DNA from: VRUE01 sp963753245
GTDB taxonomy: Bacteria; Actinomycetota; Thermoleophilia; Solirubrobacterales; 70-9
NCBI GenBank assembly: GCA_963753245.1
Contig: CAVWBK010000008.1
Coordinates: 100,252 to 164,251, forward strand
Reading direction: 5' to 3'
Length of the DNA stretch: 64,000 nt
Below the pieces are notes generated by a model. It was not told the origin of the DNA. It saw nothing but the letters and a program-made list of their open reading frames with translations, and ran no database searches. Shown here one piece after another: positions 63,013 through 64,000 of the stretch. Both the position numbers and the translations under genes were made by a program. Position 1 is the first letter of the stretch. Each line of letters begins with the position of its first letter.

Positions 63013-63028
63013 GCCTAGAAGTCTAGGC
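63013..63028. promoter_or_regulatory. palindrome over the tRNA-Ala promoter
   Basis: GCCTAGA-AG-TCTAGGC, a perfect 7-base palindrome with a 2-base centre. The minus-strand TAGACT -10 (63020-63025) lies inside it. The tight centre argues against an RNA hairpin. Confidence 0.45.
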
Positions 63029-63033
63029 GCGAC

Positions 63034-63948
63034 CTAATCGTCGAAGTCGAAGTCCTTCGGGGGCTTTTGCTCAAACCAGAGCTCGTCGTCCTCGGGGGCC
63101 TCCTCAAGAAAGTCCGGTGTCTCCTCGAGGACATCCTCCTGGCTACCCCGGGCGGGGGCGACAGGGCGCTCAATTTCCTCAGAGGCAGGCTCCTCCTCAC
63201 CAGTCCCCCCAACCTCGTGCGGGATTTCCTCGGAATCGAATTCCTCGGAGGCGGGCCCGACCTCCTCGGAGGCTGGATCAGAGGGAGCCTCGAGTGCCTG
63301 ATCGAGCTCCTCGGAGAGGCGCTGCTCGTCAAAAAAGTCCTCCTCCCCGTCCTCGTCCTCTTCGGCGCCCGACGGGGCGAGCGGCTCGGCCGGACCCAGG
63401 CGGGGCTCGACGATCTCCTCGGCGACCAGCTCCTCATCGGAGGGGCCGGGCGCCTCGGATGAGGAAAAGTCCTGCTCGACATCGAACATCTCGGTCGGCT
63501 GCTCGGCGATCGCGTGGCGCTCTTCGGTCGAGTGGCCAGCGGGCGGCGGAACGATTGCCTGGTGTTCTGCGGCGGGCTGCTCCTCCTCGGCGGGCGCCTC
63601 TGGTTCGGCCTCCAGCGGGGACTCCTGCGGCTGCTCGGCGTCGTTCAGCTCCACCGGTTCCGGTGCTTCCTGGACGTCGGCGACCGGCTCGCGGCGAGGC
63701 CGGGGTTGCTCGGCCTCATGGTCTAACTTGGTGGCCGGCTCAGCATTGACATCGGGGGGCTGATCGGGCTGGATCAAGAACTCGGTCGCGGCCTCGGCCA
63801 TCGGGTCCGCATCTGCCTGGCTTGTACCGGGTCGCTGTGGGGGGCCGAACGCGTCGTCCTCGAGCTGCTTTAGCTCGGAATCATCGGCACCATGCTGGCG
63901 CTTGAGTTCGAGATGCTCGCGGATTGCCTCGTCGAGAATGCCCATCAT
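63034..63948 (-). CDS. acidic, mostly disordered protein with conserved-looking ends
   Basis: A 304-residue protein. Residues 1-38 form a helical motif (MMGILDEAIREHLELKRQHG, DDSELKQLEDDAFGPP) that I recall in many actinobacterial proteins. Residues 40-285 are low-complexity, rich in Glu, Pro and Ala with repeated E-A-P/SEE patterns and no fold. The last 20 residues (DDELWFEQKPPKDFDFDD) look like a short linear motif. Likely a scaffold or a partner of a DNA- or membrane-bound complex; the function is unknown. Two ATGs begin the gene, and weak GGGGGA precedes them. It ends just before the tRNA-Ala palindrome. Confidence 0.75.
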   Translation of the reverse strand: MMGILDEAIREHLELKRQHGADDSELKQLEDDAFGPPQRPGTSQADADPMAEAATEFLIQPDQPPDVNAEPATKLDHEAEQPRPRREPVADVQEAPEPVELNDAEQPQESPLEAEPEAPAEEEQPAAEHQAIVPPPAGHSTEERHAIAEQPTEMFDVEQDFSSSEAPGPSDEELVAEEIVEPRLGPAEPLAPSGAEEDEDGEEDFFDEQRLSEELDQALEAPSDPASEEVGPASEEFDSEEIPHEVGGTGEEEPASEEIERPVAPARGSQEDVLEETPDFLEEAPEDDELWFEQKPPKDFDFDD

Positions 63949-64000
63949 CTATCCCCGGGGGGAACCTAAACCCTATGCGGTTATCGGTGCGGTTACCAGA
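63949..64000. other. upstream region of the acidic protein, cut by window edge
   Basis: The nonamer TGCGGTTAT/C is repeated 14 bases apart (TGCGGTTATC and TGCGGTTACC). On the minus strand TAGGGT and TAGGTT are candidate -10 boxes. Nothing else is visible. Confidence 0.35.

Overview
The window is GC-rich bacterial chromosome with very tight gene packing: many ATGA or TGATG stop/start overlaps and frequent GTG and TTG starts. Three features point to Actinomycetota: the inositol-phosphate and phosphatidylinositol-phosphate genes, an HspR-type dnaK operon, and start codons lying 6-8 bases after a TANNNT box. The secreted proteins and several small conserved genes suggest class Thermoleophilia (Solirubrobacterales-like). 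That class assignment is inference from gene content; no rRNA gene is present.

Layout. 1-5165 is the accessory part: the end of a secreted propeller protein, a frameshifted dGTPase remnant, an integrase/excisionase/antitoxin-like cassette, a chorismate-lyase-like gene and a tRNA with an enlarged D-loop. 5194-13378 holds an SDR enzyme, an argF-lgt-prmC-lysS operon on the minus strand, and a plus-strand run with an EEP hydrolase, a histone-like protein, an RNA methyltransferase and a luciferase-like enzyme. 13458-18136 is a minus-strand operon of a PAP2 enzyme, a CDP-alcohol phosphotransferase, Ino1, a glycosyltransferase-remnant/PHP fusion and a UDG-like protein. 18282-20593 has nth, a membrane-anchored cytochrome c and a secreted EEP enzyme. 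20763-24774 is dnaK-grpE-dnaJ-hspR, followed by a MarR/ABC-2 exporter pair, clpB and a two-gene cell-wall hydrolase locus.

33458-48004 is a purine cluster: GYD protein, purD-E-B, then purC-S-Q-L, purF and purN-H. It is interrupted by a GST-like gene, a P450, a secreted protein and a membrane protein. purM and purK are not in the window. 48161-50515 has a secreted protein, a LOG protein and tRNA-Lys. 50546-53939 carries a thiS-thiG fusion and thiO under a TPP riboswitch, with thiE divergent. 54012-62774 carries lpd, a DsbA-like isomerase, pyruvate dehydrogenase-type E1 alpha, E1 beta and E2, then lipB and lipA. The window ends with tRNA-Ala and an acidic disordered protein.

How the parts fit. 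The right third is metabolically coherent: thiamine synthesis supplies TPP for E1, lipB/lipA supply lipoate for E2, and lpd is E3. The inositol operon has the steps from glucose-6-phosphate to phosphatidylinositol phosphate, with a PHP phosphoesterase and an AUR1-like PAP2 protein as candidate later steps. The most interesting points are that fusion protein in its operon, the odd tRNA at 5070-5165, a tRNA-Lys whose 3' end abuts the LOG start codon, and a recurring leaderless-promoter geometry. All calls come from reading the sequence; no database search was possible.
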